Shown: in pieces, positions 54,242 through 64,000 of the stretch
Layout: every line of letters begins with the position of its first letter
How positions within the stretch are numbered: position 1 is the stretch's first letter
DNA from: Boswellia sacra
Lineage: Eukaryota; Streptophyta; Magnoliopsida; Sapindales; Burseraceae
Reading direction: 5' to 3'
Assembly (NCBI GenBank): GCA_013180625.2
Contig: SNVD02009519.1
Coordinates: 2,384,501 to 2,448,500, forward strand
Length of the DNA: 64,000 nt
The notes under the pieces: generated by a model
Databases searched by the model: none
What the model was told of the DNA's origin: nothing
What the model saw: only the letters and a program-made list of their open reading frames with translations
Made by a program: the position numbers and the translations under genes

Positions 54242-56246
54242 TGTTGACCCAGGTATGGCAACCCAAGAGGAGGGGGGGGGTGAATTGGGTTTTTATTTAT
54301 AAAAACGGATTTAGAAAACTTTTCTTGAAAGATCAAAATTATTTAACTCTTTCTTTGAGAATAAAGGTGAAGAAGATGAAATTAGAATTTATCAAAGATG
54401 CAATCAAAAGATTAATAATAATGAACAATAACAAGTGCAAGTAAATGTAAAGAGGAAAGGGATAGAGAGAGTGCAAACTCAATTTACGTGGTTCGGCAAA
54501 CCTTGCCTACGTCCACGGGCTCCTAGCTCCACGAGTTAAGCTTTCCACTAAGTTGTAGAAATCTTTACAACTTGCTTGATGAACAACCTCACCAAGACTT
54601 TTTCGTTCAACCCTTGATAACACCACACCAAAGTTCTTCTTGATGAACAACCTCACCAAGGCAACTTCTTTCAACCCTTGATAACACCACACCAAGAGTT
54701 CTTCTTGATGAACAACCTCACCAAGGTAACTTTCCTCAACTCTTGATAACACTACACCAAGAGTTCTTCTTGATGAACAACCTCACCAAGGCAACTTCCT
54801 TCAACTCTTGATAACATCACACCAAGAGTTCTTCTTGATGAACAACCTCACCAAGGCAACTTCCTTCAACCCTTGATAACACCACACCAAGAGTTCTTCT
54901 TGATGAACAACCTCACCAAGGCAACGTCCTTCAACCCTTGATAACACCACACCAAGAGTTCTTCTTGATGAACAACCTCACCAAGGCAACTTCCTTCAAC
55001 TCTTGATAACACACAACAAGAGTTCTCTCAAGGATAACTATTATCCTTTACAAGAATATCTCACTCTCACCACAATACAAGAACAAAGATAATTTTTACA
55101 ACAAAAGTAAACCTCTCTTTAAAGAGTAGATAATGAATATAAAAGCTCTCTAGACTTGATATTTCTCTTACTTTTTGCTTGATAAAATGCTTCTCTTGCT
55201 CTTCCTGAATGCATGGGAGAAGGGCTCCTTTTATAGGCAAATGGGATGAACTTAATCAAGTGAAGACACCAACTCCAAGTTTTCTGCTTACCATAAAAAT
55301 GGAAATCTTGTCTACCATTTTTGTCAATGTTCTGTTTGAAATTTAAAAATCTGCAAAACATAAAAGATCTGGAAAATTGAATAAGCTTTCCAACGCATTA
55401 AGAACCAAGTCATTTGGATATCTCTAGCTCAAGATATGGCCAAAATACCATTCGGTGCTCATGTGACTTGATTTTTCTTCCATGTGTCAGTACACCAACT
55501 TGCATGTGTATTATGTCCGCCTTCTGTTTGAAATTTGAATTTCTTCAAAGAATATGAAATCTGATCTATTGAATCATCTTTCCAATGCCATAAGAATCAA
55601 GTCATTTGGATATCTCTAACTCAAGATATGGATAAAAAATCATTCGGTGCTCATATGGGTTGATTTTTCTTCTCTGTGACAGTCCACCGAATTGCATGTC
55701 AATTATGTCGGCCTTCCATTTGAAATTTGAATTTCTTCAAAACATATGAAATGTGCCTCATTAAGTCCTCTTTCCAATGCCGTAAGAATCAAGTCATTTT
55801 GATATTTCTATCTCAAGATATGTCCAAAAGAGTATTCGGTACTCATGTCAGCTGTTTTTATTTGTCTTTCAACTTGCATGATGATTTGGACAACCTTGCA
55901 CTTGAAATTTGAATTTCTTTAAAAAATATAAAATGTTATAAATTGAGTAAGCTTTCCAAAGGCTCAAGAATCACGTCATTTAGACATCTATAAAGATATA
56001 TATGACCAATTGATTTAACATTGCTCATGTGTCACATTCCTTGAGTCAAACCTTGTTCTTAAACTTTGGTGCCTTTGACATGTAGTCTTCTCCTTAGCTT
56101 CAACACTTCATTTTAATAAGCCTCTTCTTGATTTTACAATTATTTTAATAATCTTATTCTTGCACATAAATAAACATATTTGTAAATCTCAATTAATCAA
56201 TGTGTATTGTTATCATCAAAATTATCATGTAGCCTTAAGGCTAACA
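54242..56246 (-). repeat. 5' LTR of Copia element
   Basis: 2005 bases, matching 47358-49361, including the 62-base tandem units at 54580-55020. Confidence 0.93.
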
Positions 56247-56251
56247 CTATC

Positions 56252-56342
56252 AAGCTCTTCCTCAGTAACTGTAGCACACAACAATGGTGGTCAATTGTCA
56301 TCGGAGTTTCCTTCGATGACCCTCCGATGCCCAAGTCAGTAA
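56252..56342 (+). pseudogene. exon-like frame, right part, after the Copia element
   Basis: Resumes the host frame: SSSSSVTVAHNNGGQLSSEF, then PSMTLRCPSQ and a stop at 56340-56342. See 47280-47357. The product is unknown. Confidence 0.35.
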
Positions 56343-57662
56343 GGGGTTCACTATTTTTATAGGGAAACATTAAATATATGTATAAAATGTAAGTGTTTTA
56401 AAGAGAGAAAATCATGAATAATGGTTGCCATGGTGACTTGAATACATTCTCCAGTGGAAAAGATAAAAAAACCATAAAACCTGAGGAATTTGCCTTCCTG
56501 GGATTAGAGAATAATATTCATGAAGGAGAGAGAGTTGCCCTATAACGAGAGATTGAGAAGGATAAGAGAGGAAAATCATGGAGATGGAATCCCTTGCCTT
56601 GGAGGCATAAATGTGTTTATATATGTATATAGGATGGATATTAGCCATCCATTTTTGTGATGTGTCATAATCTCAAAAACTCATATGACATTCTAAATGA
56701 TCATTAAGTGATTCCAAACCCTAATTTCAAGATAAGGAGAGGCTGCCACGTGGCGAGTTTACTTAGTCTATTTTTATGGGTTACAGCACTAGGGAGGTTA
56801 GGTGTCATCAGTTCAATGTTGACCCGCTTAGTTAGGTGGCTACTGACTTAGTGAGTAAAGTAGCTAGGAGACTTTAGTTATGTGGCTCTCTTAATATTTC
56901 TTAGTTTTTGAAGGGAATTATGACCATTAAGAGGGTATTTTACTACTTTAACAAAGGGTCTAAAAAATCCTGTTTACAAAGCCAAAGAAGGGGGAGTTGC
57001 CATTTATGAGTCAAAAGAATAGATGATTGAACAAGGAGCTAAAATGTAACCGTTTTAAATGATAAAAGCAAAGACAATATAAAATTCTACTTAATAAAGG
57101 GTGGGTCAATTCCACTCACCTATATGAGGTTTAGTGAAACCCATGTAACATCACGTGGTTTTGAAAATTTTATAAATCTACTATCTGTTTAGAACGTTAA
57201 AAATTCTATTCGTAAATTATAAAATTTTCAAATTGTTCGTAATTGATTAGTAAAAAAAAAAATTTAAATTCTAAAAATCCAAATTTAAATCAGAAAGATA
57301 AAAATAAAATTCAGATAATGCGCTAATCAGGCAAATAGGATGGAAAAATATATATTTTGAGAAGATGAACAAAATCGTTTTAAAAATTTTAGTAATTTGT
57401 GCATTAAAAAAATTGAAGTGCGGAGAGTTCATTGAAGGCAGCAATGGTCCCATCATCCAATTTAAAATAAATCAATCAATAAATTCAGATGCAATAAAGG
57501 TAATTAATTCCCATTTTATTACGTAACTGTTTTACACGGTAGTCACCGGCACTCAGGGAGACTTTCTGTGTCACCGACAAAAGCTGCTACGCAGGTAAAC
57601 GTGTCTTCGGCTAGCGAACCACAAGAACAAGCCGAGTCATTAACCGAGTTAAAGTTCTCAAC
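56343..57662. other. intergenic; 3' flank of UGT gene
   Basis: No gene recognised. 57500-57662 is the downstream region of the minus-strand UGT. Confidence 0.5.
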
Positions 57663-59102
57663 TCAATTTCGCTTCCATGACTCAACCAATTTGGATAGCG
57701 CAACACGGGACGACCCGCCCTGAGTCAATGCGTTCTTTGCCTCATTTTGCATAGTTATGGTTCGTTTCCTGACCCACTTACCTTCCTCGGATTCCATCAA
57801 CTCTCTAACTCGCTTCTCCACCTCAGATGAACTCACGAACCCATTTTCAGACTCCATCACTGGTAAAGCTATTTTCATTTCCTCGACCATGAATATCCTA
57901 TTCAATCTTTGTTCTGCATAGAGTGGCCACGCCACCATTGGTACCCCTGCACACACTGCTTCAAGAACAGAGTTCCACCCACAGTGAGTCACAAACCCAC
58001 CAACTGCGTCGTGACTCAAAACCGCCACTTGTGGAGCCCATGACTTCACCACGAGTCCCCTCTCCTTGGTTCGCTCCGAAAACCCTTCTGGAAGTAACAT
58101 ATCTAAATCTGGGTCTGCTTGCGCCGAAAGGGCCAAGCTTCCGCTCTCAGACGGTGGATTCCTCACAACCCATAAGAACCTTTGCCCACTTCTCTCCAAC
58201 CCAATAGCGATTTCCTTCAATTGTTCTGCTGAGAATAATCCCAAGCTTCCAAAACATAGAAAAACTACGCTTTGGCTAGGCTGTGAGTCGAGCCACGTCA
58301 AACACTCGAGCAGATTATCACTGTCACCACCATCAGTGCTGCCTCCTCGATCATCTGTCACGATTAAAGGTCCGATGCTGTAGACAGGTGGCGTGGGGCC
58401 ATCCGGAACGCATAAGCCGTCAGATATAGCTTTGAGAGCTCTTGGTTCAAGAGAGTCGAAAGTGTTTACTATAATTCCAGCCGATTTTGAACACTGGATT
58501 GTGCAATCTAGAAAGCACTCGTAGACCTTGTCTTCACGTTCAAGAATAGGTTTTGGCATGTCTGTAGCCGGTATAGGCGGCAGGCCAGGGAAGTGAAGAA
58601 GGCTACTGATATCTTTAAGGCTTTTAGTGGTGTTGTTATGCATGGTAGGAAGATGAAGGAAGGTAATGAGACAAGCAGCAGCACAAGTGTAGAAGAGGTA
58701 AGTAGGAAGATCGAGTTTAGCAGTGACAGAGAGAGCATAATAGCAGAAGAAGTCCAGGACAAAAGCAGAAATGGTGTAATCGTTGGAGATGGAAATCAGA
58801 GCTTGGTGGACATTGGGATTGTTGAGGCGGAGGACTTCAAACATGAGAGTTTCATGGTGACGAGAAGAGTTGGTGGATGATGGAGGAAGAGTAATGGTGG
58901 GAAGGTGGTGGAAGATGATAGAAGGAATGGTAGTTGAAACTTTTTGAATGTAAGCAGCAGTTGAGCCAGCGTTGTAGGGTGGCGTGAAGATAACGATGTG
59001 GATGGAAAGGGAAGGATGGTGGCTGAGTAAGAGCTTACCCAGCTCTACCATGGAGATTAGGTGGCCTACGGCGGGCGCTGGGTACAGAACTATGGCCTCC
59101 AT
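57663..59102 (-). CDS. UDP-glycosyltransferase, UGT88-type, tandem copy 1
   Basis: 479 residues from the ATG at 59102 ([20 protein letters not shown]). An in-frame ATG at 59162 would add 20 residues ([10 protein letters not shown]..). That stretch aligns with the 5' UTR of the sister gene at 60277-61743, where no ATG exists, so the inner start is preferred. Catalytic His14 and Asp117 (VLDFFC) are present. The PSPG box is complete ([35 protein letters not shown]) and ends in Gln, suggesting UDP-glucose. UGT88-type wording includes [20 protein letters not shown] and [20 protein letters not shown]. Most residues are shared with the sister gene, so the pair is a recent tandem duplication. The acceptor substrate is unknown. 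Confidence 0.93.
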   Translation of the reverse strand: MEAIVLYPAPAVGHLISMVELGKLLLSHHPSLSIHIVIFTPPYNAGSTAAYIQKVSTTIPSIIFHHLPTITLPPSSTNSSRHHETLMFEVLRLNNPNVHQALISISNDYTISAFVLDFFCYYALSVTAKLDLPTYLFYTCAAACLITFLHLPTMHNNTTKSLKDISSLLHFPGLPPIPATDMPKPILEREDKVYECFLDCTIQCSKSAGIIVNTFDSLEPRALKAISDGLCVPDGPTPPVYSIGPLIVTDDRGGSTDGGDSDNLLECLTWLDSQPSQSVVFLCFGSLGLFSAEQLKEIAIGLERSGQRFLWVVRNPPSESGSLALSAQADPDLDMLLPEGFSERTKERGLVVKSWAPQVAVLSHDAVGGFVTHCGWNSVLEAVCAGVPMVAWPLYAEQRLNRIFMVEEMKIALPVMESENGFVSSSEVEKRVRELMESEEGKWVRKRTITMQNEAKNALTQGGSSRVALSKLVESWKRN

Positions 59103-59162
59103 GGACTGTGTGACATGTGATCTCAGAGTGAGAGAGGAAGGACTGATGAAGTTCTTCTCCAT

Positions 59163-59960
59163 CCTTTATTCTACCAAGTCCAAGACTTCTAAGCTCAACA
59201 ATACTAATTATGGCAACATGTGGGGTTCTTAGTCTTCTTCCTTTTCATTTATTTATTTTATCCCTCAGAGAAAGAGTGTTTTAGGGAACGAAAATATCAG
59301 AAAAGATTTATTTTTTATTTGAAATTATGCTTGAAAATTATTTCAATTTATAATTTTTCATCTTTTAAAATAATAAATTTAACTAAAAATATATTTTTAT
59401 GAGTTGTTAAATAACCCTAACCAAAGCCTAATATATAAAAAAATAAAATATTTTTAAAAGAAAATTAAAAGAAAATTTCTTATAATTAAAATAAATAAAA
59501 TACAAAAAATTATAATACCCATAAAAAAAGTTCAAAACCTTAAAACAAAGCTATCTTAAACCAATCTAAAACACCAATTATTCTTATTCAAACAACTAAA
59601 TTTATAGAAGAGCAGTATATTTTGAAGATATAATTTGTAGTTGATGTATTTGTTATATGTATTTTATTGTTTGTAATTTTTTTCACTAAAGTATAAAATT
59701 ATTTTATTTAAAAAAAGAATATAAAAGTACTTAAGTAAATGACTTAAGTTACTTTTTCTACTCTTTAGGTATTACTAAAATTAATTAATAGTATGGTTAT
59801 TGATAATATTATATAAAATGCGAGGTTATATTAATATTAAGCTTTAGGTAGGGTTATTTGTAATGCTTTCCCATTAACACATAATTGATCAAAATTATAA
59901 AATAAAATTTATAATATTAAAGAGCTTTCTCATGACTTTCTATTTTTCTCAATTTAGCCT

Positions 59961-60004
<44 letters not shown>

Positions 60005-60276
60005 GTTTCTTATTCATCTGTAATAATTTATAAATGTAATTTTTTATATTTAGCAAATAGTTATTTAAAATTGTTATTGCTTGAAAGATTTTTTTTAAGA
60101 AATAATTAGTAAAATACAACAATCATCTAAGTGGCGATCATTTTCACAATCATAAAAATCTACTTAAAATAATAAATATTCATTAATCGATAAATTAATA
60201 TTACGTGGTAGTCACTGACTCCCTTGTTACTGTCGCTCTTATGACAGCTTGTAGTAAACTTACTGTTGCCAGCAAA
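59163..60276. other. spacer between tandem UGT genes
   Basis: Contains the minus-strand 5' region of the first UGT (59103-59220, alignable to 61744-61830) and AT-rich DNA with an (AT)n microsatellite at 59965-60000. No further gene. Confidence 0.7.
59965..60000. repeat. (AT)n microsatellite
   Basis: About 18 uninterrupted AT units. Confidence 0.95.
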
Positions 60277-61743
60277 CTACACGTTCCAAACAGAATCAAC
60301 AACCATTCGCTTCCATGAATCAACCAATTTAGATAACGCGACAAGAGACGACCCGCCCTCAGTCAATGCGTTCTTTGCTTCATTTTGCATAGTCTTTGTT
60401 CGTTGCCTGACCAATTTACCTTCCCCGGATTCCATCAATTCTCTAACTCGCTTCTCCACCTCAGCTGAACTCACGAACCCGTTTTCAGACTCTATCATTG
60501 GCAAAGATATTTTGAATTCCTCCACAAGGAATATCCTATTCATTCTTTGTTCTGCGTAGAGTGGCCACGCCACCATTGGTACCCCTGCACACACCGCTTC
60601 AAGAACAGAGTTCCAACCACAGTGAGTCACAAACCCACCAACTGCATCGTGACTTAAAACCGCCACTTGTGGAGCCCAGGACTTCACCACCAATCCCCTC
60701 TCCCTGGTACGCTCCAAAAACCCTTCTGGAAGTAACATATCTAAGTCTGGGTCTTCTTGCGCTGAAATGGCCAAGCTTCCGCTCTCAGATGGTGGATTCC
60801 TCACCACCCATAAGAACCTTTGCCCACTTCTCTCCAACCCAATAGCGATTTCCTTCAACTGTTCTGCTGAGAACAATCCCAAGCTTCCAAAACATAGAAA
60901 CACTACGCTTTGGCTAGGTTGTGAGTCGAGCCACGTCATACACTCGAGCAGATTATCACTGTCATCACCACCAGTGCTGCCTCTTCGATCATCCGTCGCG
61001 ATCAAAGGTCCGATGCAGTAGACAGGTGGCGTGGGGCCGTCCGGCACACATAACCCGTCCGATATAGCTTTGAGAGCTCTTGGTTCGAGAGAATCGAAAG
61101 TGTTTACTATAATTCCGGCAGATTTTGAGCCCTGGATTGCGGATTCTAGTGAGTATTGGTAGGCCTTATCATCGCGTTCAAGGTTAGGTTTTGGCATGTC
61201 TGTAGCTGGTATGGGCGGCAGGCCAGGGAAGTCAAGAAGGGTACCAACCATATCCTTAAGGTTTTTGGTGATGTTCTTATGAGTCGTGGGAAAATAAAGA
61301 AAGGCAGCAAGACAAGAAGCAGCACAAGTGAAGAAGATATAAGTAGGAAGATTGAGCTTAGCGGTGATTGAGTGAACAGCATAGCAGAAGAAGTCCGTGA
61401 TCACGGCAGAAACAGAGTAATTGTTTGAGATTGAAATGAGGGCTTGATGGACATAAGGATTATTGAGGCGGAGGACTTCAAAGATGAGGGTTTCGTGGTG
61501 GCGAGACGAGGTGGTGACTGATGGGGGAAGGGTTATGGTGGGGAGATGGTGGAAGATGATGGAAGGAATTGTAGATGAAACCTTTTCAATGTATGGAGCA
61601 GTGGAGCCGGCGTTGTAGGGCGGGTTGAAGATAAGGATGTGGATGGAGAGTGAAGGTCGATATTTAAGTATGTGCTTACCTAGCTCTACCATGGAGATTA
61701 GGTGGCCTATGGCTGGTGATGGGTACAGGACTATGGCCTCCAT
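60277..61743 (-). CDS. UDP-glycosyltransferase, UGT88-type, tandem copy 2
   Basis: 488 residues in a single exon, starting [20 protein letters not shown]. His14 and Asp117 (VITDFFC) form the catalytic pair. The PSPG box is at 356-399 and is identical in sequence to that of the neighbour. It differs from the sister gene mainly in the acceptor domain (for example around residues 120-205: [31 protein letters not shown]), which could change acceptor choice. The C-terminus is nine residues longer (MVVDSVWNV) because the sister stop codon is lost. The role is glycosylation of a small phenolic or similar acceptor in the cytosol. The acceptor is not predictable from sequence. Confidence 0.94.
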   Translation of the reverse strand: MEAIVLYPSPAIGHLISMVELGKHILKYRPSLSIHILIFNPPYNAGSTAPYIEKVSSTIPSIIFHHLPTITLPPSVTTSSRHHETLIFEVLRLNNPYVHQALISISNNYSVSAVITDFFCYAVHSITAKLNLPTYIFFTCAASCLAAFLYFPTTHKNITKNLKDMVGTLLDFPGLPPIPATDMPKPNLERDDKAYQYSLESAIQGSKSAGIIVNTFDSLEPRALKAISDGLCVPDGPTPPVYCIGPLIATDDRRGSTGGDDSDNLLECMTWLDSQPSQSVVFLCFGSLGLFSAEQLKEIAIGLERSGQRFLWVVRNPPSESGSLAISAQEDPDLDMLLPEGFLERTRERGLVVKSWAPQVAVLSHDAVGGFVTHCGWNSVLEAVCAGVPMVAWPLYAEQRMNRIFLVEEFKISLPMIESENGFVSSAEVEKRVRELMESGEGKLVRQRTKTMQNEAKNALTEGGSSLVALSKLVDSWKRMVVDSVWNV

Positions 61744-61807
61744 GGACTCTGCGTTGGAGGAGTAATTGAGTTTTTCTCTAATTAATTTATTCTACCGAGC
61801 CTTGGAC

Positions 61808-61815
61808 TTATAAGC
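61808..61815 (-). promoter_or_regulatory. TATA-like box of UGT tandem copy 2
   Basis: Minus-strand GCTTATAA in GAGCTTATAAGTCC, 65 bases before the ATG. The aligned site in copy 1 reads GAGCTTAGAAGTC, with the TATA core lost. Confidence 0.5.
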
Positions 61816-62831
61816 TCAACCCAACCATTCCTCGTGTGGGACACGGTCATTCCAACACAAACGTGAAATAGGTTTGGAGTAGGAAGCAGAGACTGACTTG
61901 TGGATGATGTCACGCCAGGGTCAGCTCAAAATGGTGATCTGATGAGCTATTCCAGACAATATCACGGGTGCTTTGAAAATATTTAAAAAATAGACAACTC
62001 ATCAACTTTTATCTATCATCTAGAAGCTATCAGTACAAAATGTATAGAAGTAATGACTAATGGGTAATGACTTCGGCCTTTATAATGTTATTAGTCAAGG
62101 GGTGTTAGTGTGCTAAAAAGGGCGTCAACTGGAAAGACGAAAACAGGGTGGGGCCGCGTACAATAGAAAAGCACAGAGGTGAGAAAAGATATAGACAATA
62201 CTAGACGACGAGATGGAGCAGGAAAAGTAAATACACTCTACTGATTGGCGGGTTTTGTAGATGACTGAGAGGGGGTTTACGAAGGGTTTTCTATCGCTCC
62301 GTCCAATTACAAGCCAACAATTTTATGGCACGGATTTAAAGGTGTGGTATGATAATAAGATGACGAATGCACGGTAGATGTACAAGGTATAAAATTTCTA
62401 ACTTATTACAACATCAACGACTCAATGATTGTTATAGATAATTTTGATTTTTGAAATTATTTTTTTAATGCTCTTCCCTAAATTTATAATGGTTGATCAA
62501 AGTTTTTTTTTAATCACTCGAAAGTCAAATTTACATTTTATTGTAACATTTTTTAAAACCTATTTTTTTATTATTTTTATTTAAAATTACAATTAATCAT
62601 CGTTAAAAATTTCTTAAAGGAAATTTGAAGTCACCCAAATCTAACCTAAATTTTGTTTGGAGGCACCTGAAATTATATTTTTTACTCAAAGCTACCTAAG
62701 ATTGCATTTTCAACTCCTAGATTCTTGAAATCATTCATGATCCAATTTTACGATATTTACTTACTTATATTATGAAAATTTTGGCTTCTTTTAAATCTTA
62801 TGTATATACTAAATAATTGATTAAAAAATAA
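61816..62831. other. upstream region of UGT tandem copy 2
   Basis: No gene recognised. Confidence 0.45.
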
Positions 62832-62935
62832 ATAATATTAGTCTTACAAATATTTTATACAAACTCTCATATATAAATAAATAAATAATATTATATCAGT
62901 CTGTATATATGAATTTGTAAGAGTATTAGTGTTAT
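62832..62935. mobile_element. short diverged MITE, same family as 46737-46937
   Basis: Left AATATTAGTCTTACAAAT..ATACAAACT and inverted right ACTAATACTCTTACAAATTC..TATACAGACTGATAT share the family end. Confidence 0.5.
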
Positions 62936-64000
62936 TAAAAAAGACATATATATAGTAAATTCTCAGTGCAGAACAATGATTTACAAAAGGAGAAGAGTTA
63001 AAAGATCAGATCGGTTACATATATCTAAATAACCATATTATCTAAGCGGAGACTAGCCCTAATAAAATCCATTAGAAGTTGAACATGATTCAAATCCATG
63101 TAAACCATTCGAAACCTCAACCCCATCTTCCAGCGGACCTGGCATTGAAGTTCTGAATGGACCAGTTGTAAAAAAATTTAATTATAGAATAAATCTAAAA
63201 AATATATAATTTAATTATATAATTATATAAAAAAGGTAAAAAAATAATATATTAAATATATTAAATTATAACCAATTAATTATATATCACAAAGAAATTC
63301 TATTAATGTGAATCTTGAAGATCATATATATTTAATTGACATTTATATTAAATTTCAGTATAATTTCTACCATCCTGACTTTGCTCCAGCCACTCCCCTT
63401 GCTAAAATTTAAAAAAAAAAATCCAGAAATCATAAGCCTTTTGATTTTGTCAAGCGAGCATACCACACATGAAGATAGAAAGACTAATTTTATTTACATG
63501 CACTAAAATACCATATATAATTCTATTTCGTAATAAAAAATGGATGGTAGCCCACTTTGATCGAGCAATCAAAGGAAAAGTAGAGGAGCAACGGGCATCG
63601 GAATATCTAAACTTATACACTGCTTGCTTAAATTATTAATTTTCTGTTTTCTGTTGTCAAATATTGACATTGTGCTTCCATTTATTTTATTTTATTCTTT
63701 ACATTTAAAAAAAATATTTTAATCAAACGAGAGCAAGTTAAGGGTATTCCAAGTGTACAAAGCAAAGATTCTTAATTGATTAATAGATTTCTTTCACCTT
63801 GCCGATTTTAGGGACAGAGGTTAATTCACTCCAAAGACACAGAAAATAAATGCAATATATAAAGATAAACTAAAATAATAAATTAAAAGTTAATTTTAAA
63901 TAGCAATTTAAAATTACCAAACGAAAATTTGTTTGGGCAACAGGAATTCAAAAAATGTCAGAAAACAATATAGCACCACGAAACTATTTCAAAGATAACC
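62936..64000. other. intergenic, AT-rich
   Basis: Nothing recognised to the end of the window. Confidence 0.45.

Larger units (their letters stand above)
47358..56246 (-). mobile_element. defective Ty1-copia retrotransposon with 2 kb LTRs
   Basis: The element is 8889 bases with LTRs TGTTGAC..GCTAACA and a perfect 5-base target duplication CTATC (47353-47357, 56247-56251). On the minus strand it reads LTR, primer-binding site, gag, zinc knuckle, protease, GAG-pre-integrase, integrase and polypurine tract, LTR. Reverse transcriptase and RNase H are deleted and frames are broken, so it is non-autonomous. Long LTRs and the gag type fit the SIRE/Maximus lineage (inference). The LTRs differ at roughly 4-5% over the first 290 bases, so it is older than the gypsy copy. 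It contains a nested 1.5 kb insertion and an artificial sequence at 53010-53047. Confidence 0.93.

Noticed and set aside
59103..59162. 20-residue N-terminal extension of the first tandem UGT
   Set aside because: Aligned with the 5' UTR of the sister gene; the inner ATG matches the family start.
29220..61743. A biosynthetic gene cluster of three UGTs, BAHD and ABC transporter
   Set aside because: Suggestive family mix, but the genes are far apart, separated by transposons, and no committed scaffold-forming enzyme is present; co-expression would be needed.

Overview
This is a nuclear window from a eudicot plant: AT-rich DNA with intron-bearing gene remnants, plant-specific gene families (SRC2-like C2 proteins, ABCG half-transporter, UGT88-type glycosyltransferases, vinorine synthase-like BAHD) and dense plant transposons. 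The species cannot be named from the sequence; a woody rosid would fit, but that is inference.

Layout. 1-7.5 kb: two tandem SRC2-like C2-domain genes (2989-3630, 6685-7509) whose upstream regions are themselves duplicated, with a Mutator-like (MULE) element between them. 9.0-14.2 kb: a young, nearly intact Ty3-gypsy chromovirus (TSD TATTG) beside a third, broken SRC2-like copy (14287-14565). 17.4-19.3 kb: an intact single-exon ABCG half-transporter. 19.6-29.1 kb: a transposon field with three more TIR elements of MULE type, one hAT MITE and one MITE-like element. 29.2-30.6 kb: a UGT88-type glycosyltransferase whose promoter abuts a MULE. 30.97-31.65 kb: a nuclear copy of plastid DNA (atpA 3' end plus trnR-UCU). 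33.1-37.7 kb: two hAT-type elements. 38.4-39.7 kb: an intact BAHD acyltransferase (minus strand). 40.6-41.2 kb: a solo LTR. 42.1-44.0 kb: same-strand fragments of three unrelated genes (aminopeptidase P2, a NOM1-like MA3 protein, a coiled-coil protein), followed by a 1.2 kb array of GCACGAC palindromes; this looks like a gene-capturing element. 47.36-56.25 kb: a defective Copia element with 2 kb LTRs (TSD CTATC), inserted into an exon-like reading frame. It carries a nested 1.5 kb insertion and a sequencing-library artefact, a Nextera junction at 53010-53047. 57.7-61.7 kb: a tandem pair of UGT88-type genes (minus strand).

Six protein-coding genes look intact (SRC2-like x2 counted with lower certainty for the first, ABCG, UGT88 x3, BAHD makes seven in all). 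The three UGTs and the BAHD enzyme point to specialised metabolism (O-glycosylation and acylation of small phenolics or alcohols), but nothing shows that they act in one pathway. The most unusual signals are the non-autonomous elements that carry CGAC-rich short-repeat arrays (CACTCGACA at 5.5 and 24.9 kb, GCACGACC/GGTCGTGC at 44.4 kb, TCGACCCGA at 26.5 kb) inside otherwise unrelated termini.
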